From positions 1 through 37,840 of the forward strand of contig JADZBC010000011.1 of the NCBI GenBank assembly GCA_020852295.1: a DNA stretch of 37,840 bases. Direction: 5' to 3'. This DNA is from a bacterium (lineage in GTDB: Bacteria; Patescibacteriota; Saccharimonadia; CAILAD01; JADZBC01). A model generated the notes under the pieces. It worked only from the letters and a program-made list of their open reading frames with translations, had not been told where the DNA came from and did not search any database. Position 1 is the stretch's first letter. Every line of letters begins with the position of its first letter. Position numbers and translations under genes: made by a program. Shown here one piece after another: positions 23,571 to 30,438 of this stretch.

Positions 23571-24479
23571 TCAGTGCCGCATGTAGCCCTGGAAGACCAC
23601 CTCTCGCCGCGGCTGCTTGAGCCCACGCACCACACCCACCTTGCTCAGCAGCCAAAGCACGTAGTAGGTGGTGTCGATCTGCCACCAGACGAAGCCCTGT
23701 CGGACCGACTGCTGGTAGCGGTGGTGGTTGTTGTGCCAGCCTTCACCGCCGGTGTAGAGGGCGATGACCACGTTGTTACGACTGGTGTCAGTGGTGGTGT
23801 AGCGCCGGGTGCCCCAGACGTGCGCCAGGCTGTTGACCGTGAAGGTCGCGTGCCAGAGCACGACGGTGCTAAGGAAGAAGCCGATCAGTAGTCCGGCTGC
23901 CCCGCCACGCAGTACCGCCACCCAGCCGCCACCAATGCCGGTCGCGAAACCGACGAAGGCACAGAAGGATCCGGCCGTCCAGGTCGCCACCCAGTCATGC
24001 CGGTTGAGCCAGCATAGCTCCGGGAAGCGGGTGAAGTCGCGGATGTTCTCCTCTTTGGTCGCGTTGAACTTGTCACACAGGATCCAGCCAACGTGGCTCC
24101 ACCAGAACCCCTTGCGCGGCGAATGCACGTCGCGGTCGGTGTCGCTGTAGCGGTGGTGATCACGATGGTGAGCCGCCCACCAGAGTGGCCCCTTCTGAGC
24201 TGCCGTAGCTCCCCCGAAGGCGAAGACGAACTGCCAGAAGCGGTTCATCCGGTAGCTCTTGTGCGCGAAGTAGCGGTGGTAGCCCGCCGTGATGAAGAAC
24301 ATCCGGCTCCAGTACATCCACACCGCCAGCAGCCAGATCTGCCACGGGACCCCCGTGAAGATGGCCAGTAGCGGCAACAGATGCAACAACCAGAACGGGA
24401 TGGAGGTGATGGGGTTGACGCGCTCATCAGGCGCGCGCCGCAAGCGGCCGTACTCGGTCGCATCGCTGGTGACTGCCAT
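23571..24479 (-). CDS. Membrane acyl-CoA/acyl-lipid delta-9-type fatty acid desaturase, GC-rich
   Basis: Introduces a double bond in a saturated acyl chain with a di-iron centre and O2. The 302 residues contain three His boxes: HRYFAH (about 68-73), HHRDHH (about 104-109) and HNNHH (about 249-253), plus the extra His in NSLAHVWG, with four hydrophobic segments, all as in stearoyl-CoA-desaturase-like enzymes. The enzyme needs an electron donor and O2; no ferredoxin or rubredoxin gene is nearby. Saccharibacteria are thought not to make fatty acids, so the substrate may be lipid taken from the host. Codon use is strongly GC-rich; the gene is a monocistronic unit. Start is the ATG at 24479 with AGGAG about 5 nt upstream. 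Confidence 0.92.
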   Translation of the reverse strand: MAVTSDATEYGRLRRAPDERVNPITSIPFWLLHLLPLLAIFTGVPWQIWLLAVWMYWSRMFFITAGYHRYFAHKSYRMNRFWQFVFAFGGATAAQKGPLWWAAHHRDHHRYSDTDRDVHSPRKGFWWSHVGWILCDKFNATKEENIRDFTRFPELCWLNRHDWVATWTAGSFCAFVGFATGIGGGWVAVLRGGAAGLLIGFFLSTVVLWHATFTVNSLAHVWGTRRYTTTDTSRNNVVIALYTGGEGWHNNHHRYQQSVRQGFVWWQIDTTYYVLWLLSKVGVVRGLKQPRREVVFQGYMRH

Positions 24480-24550
24480 ATAGCGCTCCTAGGGTCTGCC
24501 CGACGAAGGGCGATGGAAATGAACGAGGTCTCGATTTTCGTTTATACAAA

Positions 24551-24578
24551 CAAAAACCAGCCTCATTATATAGGCTGG
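24551..24578 (-). promoter_or_regulatory. Terminator hairpin with a -10 box in its loop
   Basis: On the minus strand CCAGCCT (24578-24572), loop ATATAATG, AGGCTGG (24563-24557), then TTTTTG. It would end transcripts from the gene at 24653. The loop contains TATAAT (24565-24570), with TTTACT 16 nt upstream, so it can also start the desaturase transcript at about 24558, inside the second arm, leaving the new RNA without the hairpin. Confidence 0.6.
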
Positions 24579-24600
24579 ATTCAATTAGTAAACCAGTGCG

Positions 24601-24631
24601 TACTGGAGCGGGGACCCTCCCCGCCCCAGTA
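24601..24631 (-). terminator. Long GC hairpin after the gene at 24653
   Basis: Thirteen-bp stem with one mismatch (TACTGGAGCGGGG/CCCCGCCCCAGTA), loop of 5, no T-run; followed by the T-tailed hairpin at 24551-24578. Confidence 0.7.
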
Positions 24632-24652
24632 CACTGCCCCATGCCCCGATGT

Positions 24653-25027
24653 TCAGGCGCCAGCGCCGACCTTCTGCTTGGCCTTCAGGTCGTACGTGTT
24701 CGGGTCCACCAGGTGGCTGCGACCACGTCGGTCGAACTCGCCGATCCAGCGCTGGACCACATCCGGCAGCTCGGCACCCACGACCCGACCGCCCTCCTTC
24801 ACCAGCTTGGTGCCGAAGGTCTCGGCGATCGAGGATGCCAGCCTGCGACAGGATGTCCTCACCTGCTCCGCGCCGACGGTGACGCCGGCGTCGATGTCGC
24901 GCCAGGCCCTGGCATAGACGCAGTCGTGGGGGTCGCCGGGCGTACCCAGCGGGAGACGATCGAGCTGGTGCTGCCGGCACCTCCCGCGAACGCGGTTGAT
25001 GCTGTGAAGCACTTCACAGTCACGCAT
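24653..25027 (-). CDS. Unknown 124-residue protein, GC-rich
   Basis: I do not recognise this protein. It is soluble and basic, with three Cys (CEVLHSI near the start, DPHDCVY, SCRRLASS), several Arg-rich segments and a C-terminal tail KAKQKVGAGA. The N terminus MRDCEVLHSINRVRGRC is unusual but AGGAGG 7 nt before the ATG supports the start. Codons are strongly G/C-ending. Its promoter is back-to-back with that of the tautomerase-like gene at 25186, so the two may be co-regulated. A reading frame on the other strand overlaps it, but that one has no ribosome site. Confidence 0.7.
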   Translation of the reverse strand: MRDCEVLHSINRVRGRCRQHQLDRLPLGTPGDPHDCVYARAWRDIDAGVTVGAEQVRTSCRRLASSIAETFGTKLVKEGGRVVGAELPDVVQRWIGEFDRRGRSHLVDPNTYDLKAKQKVGAGA

Positions 25028-25069
25028 GGCAAACCTCCTGGGTCTGACCTCACGGGTTGTGGGGTACTA

Positions 25070-25098
25070 CTTATAGTTATACTCCTATCTCTTTGTAA
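25070..25098 (-). promoter_or_regulatory. Promoter of the gene at 24653
   Basis: TTACAA (25093-25098), 17-nt spacer, TATAAG (25070-25075), minus strand. Its -35 is 10 bp from the -35 of the divergent promoter at 25109. Confidence 0.6.
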
Positions 25099-25108
25099 CG
25101 CAAGAGAC

Positions 25109-25137
25109 TTGCTAATTTATACTTTTTATGGTATTAT
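25109..25137 (+). promoter_or_regulatory. Promoter of the tautomerase-like gene
   Basis: TTGCTA (25109-25114), 17-nt spacer, TATTAT (25132-25137), then CCCTC at 25142; same boxes and spacing as at 21688-21716. Confidence 0.75.
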
Positions 25138-25185
25138 TGTGCCCTCAATCGGAACAAGCCGGTTGTGTACCAGGAGGTCACTGAC

Positions 25186-25581
25186 GTGCCCCTCGTCCGC
25201 ATGACACACGCGCCATATGTCGGTCCCGGCTGTGGCTCGGAGGGTCGCAACAAGAAGCTGGCTCACGCCCTGCCGGAGCTGTTCGTACAGAACTCGAGGA
25301 GGCTCGGTCTTGACGAAGACACGCCAGCGACAGCTGTCCAGGTGACCCATCACGAGTTCACCGTCGATGACGTCAACACGCCGGAGCTGTGGCTGGAGAT
25401 CTGCTTCACCGAAGAACCCCCGTCCGAGACCAAGCAGATGGAGGTCCGTTTCTACCTCGAGCAGATCATCACCAACTGGTTCGTGGAGAACGGCTACGTG
25501 ATGCCCGACATCGCTGTCGACATCTTCTGGGGCCCTGGCCGCGGCTTCTACCGCATCCAGGGCGAGTACCAGGAGTGGTGA
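25186..25581 (+). CDS. Tautomerase/MIF-superfamily-like protein, GC-rich
   Basis: A 131-residue protein. I choose GTG at 25186 because AGGAGG is 8 nt upstream; this start reads MPLVRM, placing Pro directly after the initiator Met. Removal of Met would expose the N-terminal Pro that is the catalytic base in tautomerases (4-OT, CHMI, MIF). The rest fits two beta-alpha-beta units: strand 1, helix (about GRNKKLAHALPELF), strand TAVQVTHHEF, then strand LWLEICFTEE, helix (ETKQMEVRFYLEQIITNWF) and strand DIAVDIFWG. Length matches the 110-130-residue members. The similarity is structural reasoning, not a close match; an unrelated protein is possible. Codon use is GC-rich. Confidence 0.65.
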   Translation: MPLVRMTHAPYVGPGCGSEGRNKKLAHALPELFVQNSRRLGLDEDTPATAVQVTHHEFTVDDVNTPELWLEICFTEEPPSETKQMEVRFYLEQIITNWFVENGYVMPDIAVDIFWGPGRGFYRIQGEYQEW

Positions 25582-25645
25582 AACTCCACTCCACCCACCC
25601 CTCTTGGGGCTTCGCACGCAACACGCGAAGCTCCGGAGGGGTTTC
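25572..25645 (+). terminator. Two consecutive terminator hairpins after the tautomerase-like gene
   Basis: First GGAGTGG (25572-25578) tgaaact CCACTCC (25586-25592), with the stop codon in its loop; then CCCCTC...GAGGGG enclosing GCTTCGC/GCGAAGC, followed by TTT (25642-25644). Confidence 0.75.
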
Positions 25646-25654
25646 GCATTTATA

Positions 25655-25684
25655 TTGCCACGCACTAGTCTCACCCCATATAAT
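25655..25684 (+). promoter_or_regulatory. Promoter of the coiled-coil gene
   Basis: TTGCCA (25655-25660), 18-nt spacer, TATAAT (25679-25684); leader about 25 nt with GGAGGG 5 nt before the ATG. Confidence 0.7.
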
Positions 25685-25715
25685 AGGTGGCATCGACTAA
25701 ATTTGGAGGGAATCC

Positions 25716-26144
25716 ATGGAAGACCGCACCACAAAAGACGCTATCGAGCATTTGCTACCTGAGATCGAAGAAACTCGTCAAAAACTCAAGACCTTACGCG
25801 AGCAGCTCAAAGATATGCTTGAGCAAAACGAAGAGTACCAGGCGCTCGCCGAAGAGATCAAAGAGCTGGCCAATAAGCGCCTTGAGGCCAAGAAACTACT
25901 TCTATCTGACCAGGCTTACCAGCAGCTCAATGCCGAGGTAGATGACTACAAAAACAAGCTCAAAGACCTTCAGGAAATCATGAGTCACCACCTGGTCACT
26001 TACTACAACGAGACCAACAAAACCGAGATTGAGACCGCCCACGGCGAGACACGTCCCGTCATCTTGAGTGCCAAAATCGGTAAGCCCGAGATCAAAGTAG
26101 AGCCCGCCGGCCCACCAATTGCGCTTGAGCCGCAAGAAGGTTGA
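25716..26144 (+). CDS. Coiled-coil protein, unknown
   Basis: A 142-residue soluble acidic protein. From about 12 to 90 it is one long heptad-like helix (rich in E, K, L and [21 protein letters not shown] and onward), followed by a short basic/acidic segment and a Pro-rich C terminus ([19 protein letters not shown]). No family recognised. Codon use is like the native genes. The last codons contain the -35 box of the rpmE promoter, so the two genes are separately transcribed although close. Confidence 0.8.
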   Translation: MEDRTTKDAIEHLLPEIEETRQKLKTLREQLKDMLEQNEEYQALAEEIKELANKRLEAKKLLLSDQAYQQLNAEVDDYKNKLKDLQEIMSHHLVTYYNETNKTEIETAHGETRPVILSAKIGKPEIKVEPAGPPIALEPQEG

Positions 26145-26169
26145 CCTGGGCGTTAAAAACAGGTATACT
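26141..26169 (+). promoter_or_regulatory. Promoter for leaderless rpmE
   Basis: TTGACC (26141-26146, overlapping the upstream stop codon), 17-nt spacer, TATACT (26164-26169), 9 nt before the rpmE ATG. Leader predicted at 2-3 nt. Confidence 0.8.
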
Positions 26170-26178
26170 AGCGAAGTT

Positions 26179-26517
26179 ATGAAAGCTGGAATTCACCCAG
26201 AGTTTAAGAAAACTGTTGTGACCTGCCTTGGTTGCAACACCAAGTTTGACACCATGTCGACAGTCGACGAGATCACGGTGGAGCTTTGTAGTAACTGTCA
26301 TCCGTTTTACACCGGCAAGCAGAAACTCGTAGACACCGCTGGTCGTGTTGACCGCTTTAAGGCTCAGCGTGAAGCCGCCGAAAAGCGTGCTGCAGCTCGT
26401 GTCAAAAAAGTCGAAAAGACCGTCGAAAAGGTCGAGAAAGACACTAAAGCTGAACTCAAGAAGCTCAAAGACGAGCTCAAGACCGACACAGTCGATACTA
26501 AGTCGGCCGACAAATAA
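26179..26517 (+). CDS. rpmE: 50S ribosomal protein L31, zinc-binding type with long tail
   Basis: Large-subunit protein at the inter-subunit bridge. The core (1-70) has the Cys motifs CLGC and [13 protein letters not shown] (C+ zinc form). It has 112 residues, about 40 more than usual: the tail (about 68-112) is a Lys/Glu-rich charged helix with [15 protein letters not shown]-type repeats. The ATG at 26179 follows the promoter so closely that the mRNA is predicted to be leaderless. In-frame codons upstream overlap the previous gene and the promoter and are not used. The next gene is prfA, behind a terminator. Confidence 0.93.
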   Translation: MKAGIHPEFKKTVVTCLGCNTKFDTMSTVDEITVELCSNCHPFYTGKQKLVDTAGRVDRFKAQREAAEKRAAARVKKVEKTVEKVEKDTKAELKKLKDELKTDTVDTKSADK

Positions 26518-26529
26518 CTAACTAAACAG

Positions 26530-26572
26530 AAACTACACCGAGACAATAGTCTATAATAATGGTGTAGTTTTT
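26530..26572 (+). promoter_or_regulatory. rpmE terminator carrying the prfA -10 box in its loop
   Basis: AAACTACACC (26530-26539), 21-nt loop, GGTGTAGTTT (26561-26570) and T tail. The loop contains TATAAT (26552-26557), 21 nt before the prfA ATG; its -35 is poor. The arrangement is the same as at 24551-24578. Confidence 0.6.
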
Positions 26573-26578
26573 ACGTAT

Positions 26579-27637
26579 ATGCATCAAGAAAAAATCCAAC
26601 AATTCCAAGACCGCCTCGATCACGTCAACGCTGAGCTACAAAAACCCGAAGTCTATAGTAGCCCGGCAGCCGCTGCATTGGTCAACGAACAGCGCGAACT
26701 CGAAGCCAAGCTGAGCCTATTCTCGAACCTGGCACGAGCCGAATCAGAGCTTGTCGAGGCCAAAAAGCTGCTCGAGGACAAAGAGATGGCCGAACTGGCG
26801 AGTACCGAGATAACGATACTCGAAGAGGAGATTGAAGATATCAACGAGCAAATTCGACGCGCCCTTGTCCCAACCGACCCGAACGACCAGAAAAATGCCA
26901 TTATGGAAATCCGCGCCGGGGCTGGTGGCGACGAATCAAGCCTGTTTGCTGGCGAGCTGGCTCGTATGTATAGCCGCTACGCCGAAACGCACGGCCTCAA
27001 GCTAGAACTTATGTCAGAAAGCCCTGGTAGCGTCGGTGGCTATAAAGAAGTGATCTTTGAGATTACGGGGCCAAATGCCTACGGCAAGCTCAAATATGAG
27101 TCCGGTGTGCATCGCGTCCAGCGCGTGCCAGAGACCGAATCAGCCGGCCGCATCCATACCAGCACCGTTACGGTCGCCGTACTGCCAGAAGCCGAAGAAA
27201 ATGATATTGAGATCAGCCCAAGCGATCTCCGTATCGATGTATTTCGCAGCTCAGGACACGGCGGCCAGTCGGTCAACACCACCGATAGTGCGGTACGCAT
27301 CACGCACCTGCCAACCGGCATCGTGGTGACTTGTCAGGACGAAAAGTCACAGCTCAAAAACAAAACCAAAGCCCTCAGCGTACTTCGCTCCCGCCTGCTT
27401 GCCATCAAGGAAGAAGAAGAACGCAAGGCCCAGGGTGAGGCCCGCTTGAGCCAAATCGGCACCGGCGATCGCTCAGAGAAGATTCGCACCTACAACTTTC
27501 CGCAGGACCGCCTGACCGATCACCGCATCAACTACACGACTCACAACCTAACTCGCATCATGGACGGTGAAATCGAAGAGCTATTCGAGAAGCTGACACA
27601 AGCTGATGTCGATGCCGCCCTCGAAAAGTTACAATGA
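26579..27637 (+). CDS. prfA: Peptide chain release factor 1
   Basis: Recognises UAA and UAG and releases the peptide. It has 352 residues of the usual about 360: coiled N-terminal domain (1-100), then the recognition domain with PET in [14 protein letters not shown] (the PxT tripeptide of RF1; RF2 has SPF) and the catalytic GGQ in [14 protein letters not shown]. No Shine-Dalgarno is visible; a leader of about 15 nt is predicted. prmC overlaps its end by 4 nt, so substrate and methyltransferase are coupled. Confidence 0.97.
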   Translation: MHQEKIQQFQDRLDHVNAELQKPEVYSSPAAAALVNEQRELEAKLSLFSNLARAESELVEAKKLLEDKEMAELASTEITILEEEIEDINEQIRRALVPTDPNDQKNAIMEIRAGAGGDESSLFAGELARMYSRYAETHGLKLELMSESPGSVGGYKEVIFEITGPNAYGKLKYESGVHRVQRVPETESAGRIHTSTVTVAVLPEAEENDIEISPSDLRIDVFRSSGHGGQSVNTTDSAVRITHLPTGIVVTCQDEKSQLKNKTKALSVLRSRLLAIKEEEERKAQGEARLSQIGTGDRSEKIRTYNFPQDRLTDHRINYTTHNLTRIMDGEIEELFEKLTQADVDAALEKLQ

Positions 27638-28446
27638 CCGTCGCTGACTGGATAAAATCGGCCACTACGCAGCTTAAAGCTGCCGAAATACCATCTGCCA
27701 AGCTCGATGCCGAGGTTCTGCTCGGTCATGTTCTCAAAAAAGACCGCGGCTGGATCATTGGCCACGGCGATACGCCGCTCGAAAAAAGCCACCTCACAGA
27801 GCTCACTCGCGCCCTCAAGAGGCGTACAAACCGCACCCCGCTGGCCTATATCACACACCGTAAAGAATTTTATGGGCTCGACCTCTATGTCGATGAGCGA
27901 GTCTTGTGTCCACGTACAGAAACCGAGTCCGCAGTCGAACAAATCATCAAGCTCGCACCGGCTAATGCCAGTGTACTAGATATGGGCACCGGCTCAGGAG
28001 CCATCGCCATTGCTATCAAGAAGCACCGTGGCGACCTGGACGCATCAGGATCGGAAGTCTCGGTTGAGGCGCTCGCAGTCGCCAAGAAAAATGCTGACTC
28101 CATCTTAGGAAAAAACGCAATAACGCTCCTCGAGAGTGATTTGTTTGATAACATTACCGCACAATATGATATCGTCGTTGCGAATCTACCTTACGTCACA
28201 AAAAGCTTTGAGCTGCTGCCCGAAGTGGCCCAAGAACCAGACGTCGCTCTCTTTGGCGGTGACGACGACGGCCTCCATCTGTATCGGAAGTTTTTCGAAG
28301 CACTTCCTAAACATCTCGCCTCACCTGGCCTGGTCTATATCGAATCCGACCCCTGGCAACAAGAAGAGCTCATAAAACTAGCTAAGCGGGCGGGTCTTGA
28401 AAAGCAATTTGAAGATTATTTTATTCTCGGCTTTGGGCGAGTTTAG
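27634..28446 (+). CDS. prmC: Release factor glutamine methyltransferase
   Basis: Methylates the Gln of the GGQ motif in release factors using S-adenosylmethionine. The 270 residues have the N-terminal helical domain (1-75), PRTETE (usually PRPETE), the SAM-binding [14 protein letters not shown], and the catalytic motif NLPY in [11 protein letters not shown], where most family members have NPPY. The Leu-for-Pro change is noteworthy but the Asn and Tyr are kept. Overlaps prfA by 4 nt. Its end overlaps the convergent htrA-like gene by 4 bases; no terminator separates them. Confidence 0.93.
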   Translation: MTVADWIKSATTQLKAAEIPSAKLDAEVLLGHVLKKDRGWIIGHGDTPLEKSHLTELTRALKRRTNRTPLAYITHRKEFYGLDLYVDERVLCPRTETESAVEQIIKLAPANASVLDMGTGSGAIAIAIKKHRGDLDASGSEVSVEALAVAKKNADSILGKNAITLLESDLFDNITAQYDIVVANLPYVTKSFELLPEVAQEPDVALFGGDDDGLHLYRKFFEALPKHLASPGLVYIESDPWQQEELIKLAKRAGLEKQFEDYFILGFGRV

Positions 28447-29645
28447 TTCTGAGCCTCTTCAAGCGTCGCTTTCGTGGTCTTTATGCCGCCATCACGATAA
28501 TAACTGATTGTGACCGCATCTCCCGGACGAAAAGAGCTCAAGATAGAGGCAAGCGAGTTGTTTTTATTGATCATCATGTCGTTAACCTTCGTGATGATGT
28601 CCCCATCCCGCAGACCGGCACGATCGGCTGGACTACCACTGAGGACTGCCGACTGACCGGCATTGGCAGTGATAAGCGCACCTTCAGAGACAGGCAGACT
28701 CTCGGACGCTGCAAGCTGCGGAGTAACCGCTACGTAGCGTACGCCTAGATAGGCCCGTACAATCTTCCCTTTCTCAAGCACACTCACGATGTCGTTACGC
28801 GCTTCGTTAATTGGAATCGCAAAACCGATATTTTGGGCGTTGCCCGCTACTGCAGTATTGATACCAATAACTTGTCCATCAATATTGACCAGTGGACCGC
28901 CTGAGTTACCAGGGTTGATAGCAGCATCGGTCTGAAAGAGATTCTGTAGGTTTTCTGCACCGCCCCCGTCGCCACTGCTCGCAGTTACAGGACGCTGAAT
29001 GCCGGAAATAATGCCGGTCGTGACAGAGTTCTGGAATTGACCAAGAGCGTTACCAATTGCGATCACGCGCTGACCAACTTTTACTTTCGAAGAGTCGCCC
29101 AACTGAGCCGCTTTTAGGTTCTTTGCGTCGATGCGCAAAAAGGCAATATCGGTGGTTGGGTCTTTCGCAACCACCCGTCCACCTTTGTACTCAGTATTTT
29201 TTCCATTGCCGTCCGTCACGATAACATTAAAGTCAGTACCGCCCTCGACAACGTGTTTGTTCGTTAAGATCAATCCATCGGTCGATACTATGATGCCCGT
29301 ACCGGATGAGGTTCCATTTGAAGTACCACCAAAAATGTCCGTCTGAGCCACACTGGACGTGATACTCACGACTGATGGACTGACATTTTGTGCAACATCG
29401 ATTATGGCCGACTCTTCGTTAACCACAATATTCCGACTCTGTTCAAGCTGCGTCCGAGCTGAGCCGCTCGTCATATAGCGCACATACACCCAGCTGCCAA
29501 GTATCCCAAGTACAAACGAAGCCAAAAGTGTGGCGCCAATGATCACGGCCAGCTTTGGCGGTCGTTTCTTCAGCTTTGGAAGACGTGGACCCTTTGGTGT
29601 AGCCGTACTAAAGTGAGCTGTTGTAGTCTTGTCATTGTCCGTCAT
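28443..29645 (-). CDS. HtrA/DegP-type membrane-anchored serine protease with PDZ domain
   Basis: Quality-control protease outside the membrane. In 400 residues: cytoplasmic basic tail (1-31), membrane helix (about 33-55), trypsin-like domain with catalytic His131 (TNKHVVEGG), Asp166 (TTDIAFLRI) and Ser248 (NPGNSGGPL), and one C-terminal PDZ domain (about 300-395, with AGLRDGDIITKVND). All key residues are present. It starts 1 nt after the 258-aa membrane-protein gene and is the last gene of the LCP operon. Confidence 0.95.
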   Translation of the reverse strand: MTDNDKTTTAHFSTATPKGPRLPKLKKRPPKLAVIIGATLLASFVLGILGSWVYVRYMTSGSARTQLEQSRNIVVNEESAIIDVAQNVSPSVVSITSSVAQTDIFGGTSNGTSSGTGIIVSTDGLILTNKHVVEGGTDFNVIVTDGNGKNTEYKGGRVVAKDPTTDIAFLRIDAKNLKAAQLGDSSKVKVGQRVIAIGNALGQFQNSVTTGIISGIQRPVTASSGDGGGAENLQNLFQTDAAINPGNSGGPLVNIDGQVIGINTAVAGNAQNIGFAIPINEARNDIVSVLEKGKIVRAYLGVRYVAVTPQLAASESLPVSEGALITANAGQSAVLSGSPADRAGLRDGDIITKVNDMMINKNNSLASILSSFRPGDAVTISYYRDGGIKTTKATLEEAQN

Positions 29646-29646
29646 A

Positions 29647-30423
29647 TTACTGAGTATTGCTCCATTTCGTTAGTATTATTACGAGCACAAACACGATCGC
29701 AGTTATTGCAAAATATTCAAAAACAAGGGGCTTGGTCAGTTTTTTGTTTTGTCGGTGATAATACAATCCACCCAAGCTATATCCCATACTAATAGCCAAG
29801 ACTGAACTTTGGCTGAGAATAATACCGAGTTTTGGCAATTGGTACAGACTAAGCCAGCGAGAGCCAACCCAAACGATCTCAACCACGACAACCGCCCACA
29901 CTGCAGCGAAAAATTCTGCACGCTCTCCCTGAGAAGCCGCCCACCACAGCGCGATTAGAAATTGACCAAGCCAGACAAACGCCAACGTAACCATCACAGG
30001 CCAGTGATAATACGCCAAGCCAATGCCCGTCCAGCTCAGACTCAGCCAGACAAGTACCAAGGTAATCGCGTGTTCAACGACTTGCTTACGTTCGGTGCTC
30101 AGTTCGTGCCAGGCCAGCACGCCAAGACCTATGGCGCCAATGATGAGTCCCGGCAAAAAGTACCCGAGATTGTAACCAAAAATACGGATCAACGTGTCCA
30201 TGTAGAGAAAGGTCAGACCTACCCACAGACCCATGCGCAACATCTTGAGTAATACATCAGAAGGCTTCTTACTCACCAGCTGAGAGCGCACAAACAAAAA
30301 CAAGGCGGTCATACTCAAAAACCAACCGAGTAACGGTAGAGAGATGAGGTAAATAAAGACTGTCTGCGCCACCGAAACGGCAAGCAAGCTGACGAATATT
30401 TTTCCCTGTCGTGATTTAAACAT
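29647..30423 (-). CDS. Polytopic membrane protein, unknown
   Basis: A 258-residue protein with about eight membrane helices, Trp- and Leu-rich, with short charged loops (SKKPSDVLLK; STERKQVVE; HRQNKKLTK). No transporter or enzyme motif is recognisable. It lies between the LCP gene (15-nt gap) and the htrA-like gene (1-nt gap), so it probably works in envelope biogenesis. GGGGGAAT precedes the ATG. Codon use is native. Confidence 0.8.
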   Translation of the reverse strand: MFKSRQGKIFVSLLAVSVAQTVFIYLISLPLLGWFLSMTALFLFVRSQLVSKKPSDVLLKMLRMGLWVGLTFLYMDTLIRIFGYNLGYFLPGLIIGAIGLGVLAWHELSTERKQVVEHAITLVLVWLSLSWTGIGLAYYHWPVMVTLAFVWLGQFLIALWWAASQGERAEFFAAVWAVVVVEIVWVGSRWLSLYQLPKLGIILSQSSVLAISMGYSLGGLYYHRQNKKLTKPLVFEYFAITAIVFVLVIILTKWSNTQ

Positions 30424-30438
30424 ATTCCCCCGGTAATC

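Noticed and set aside
24381-25204. Two plus-strand frames (178 and 202 codons) across the desaturase/124-aa gene region
   Set aside because: They run antisense through hairpin terminators and promoters, have no ribosome sites, and conflict with minus-strand genes supported by AGGAGG leaders.
9914-25645. GC-rich segments as assembly chimeras or contamination
   Set aside because: Seven short segments each have native-looking AT-rich promoters and join intact neighbouring genes cleanly; a chimeric contig would show one or two junctions that cut genes. Read mapping would settle it.
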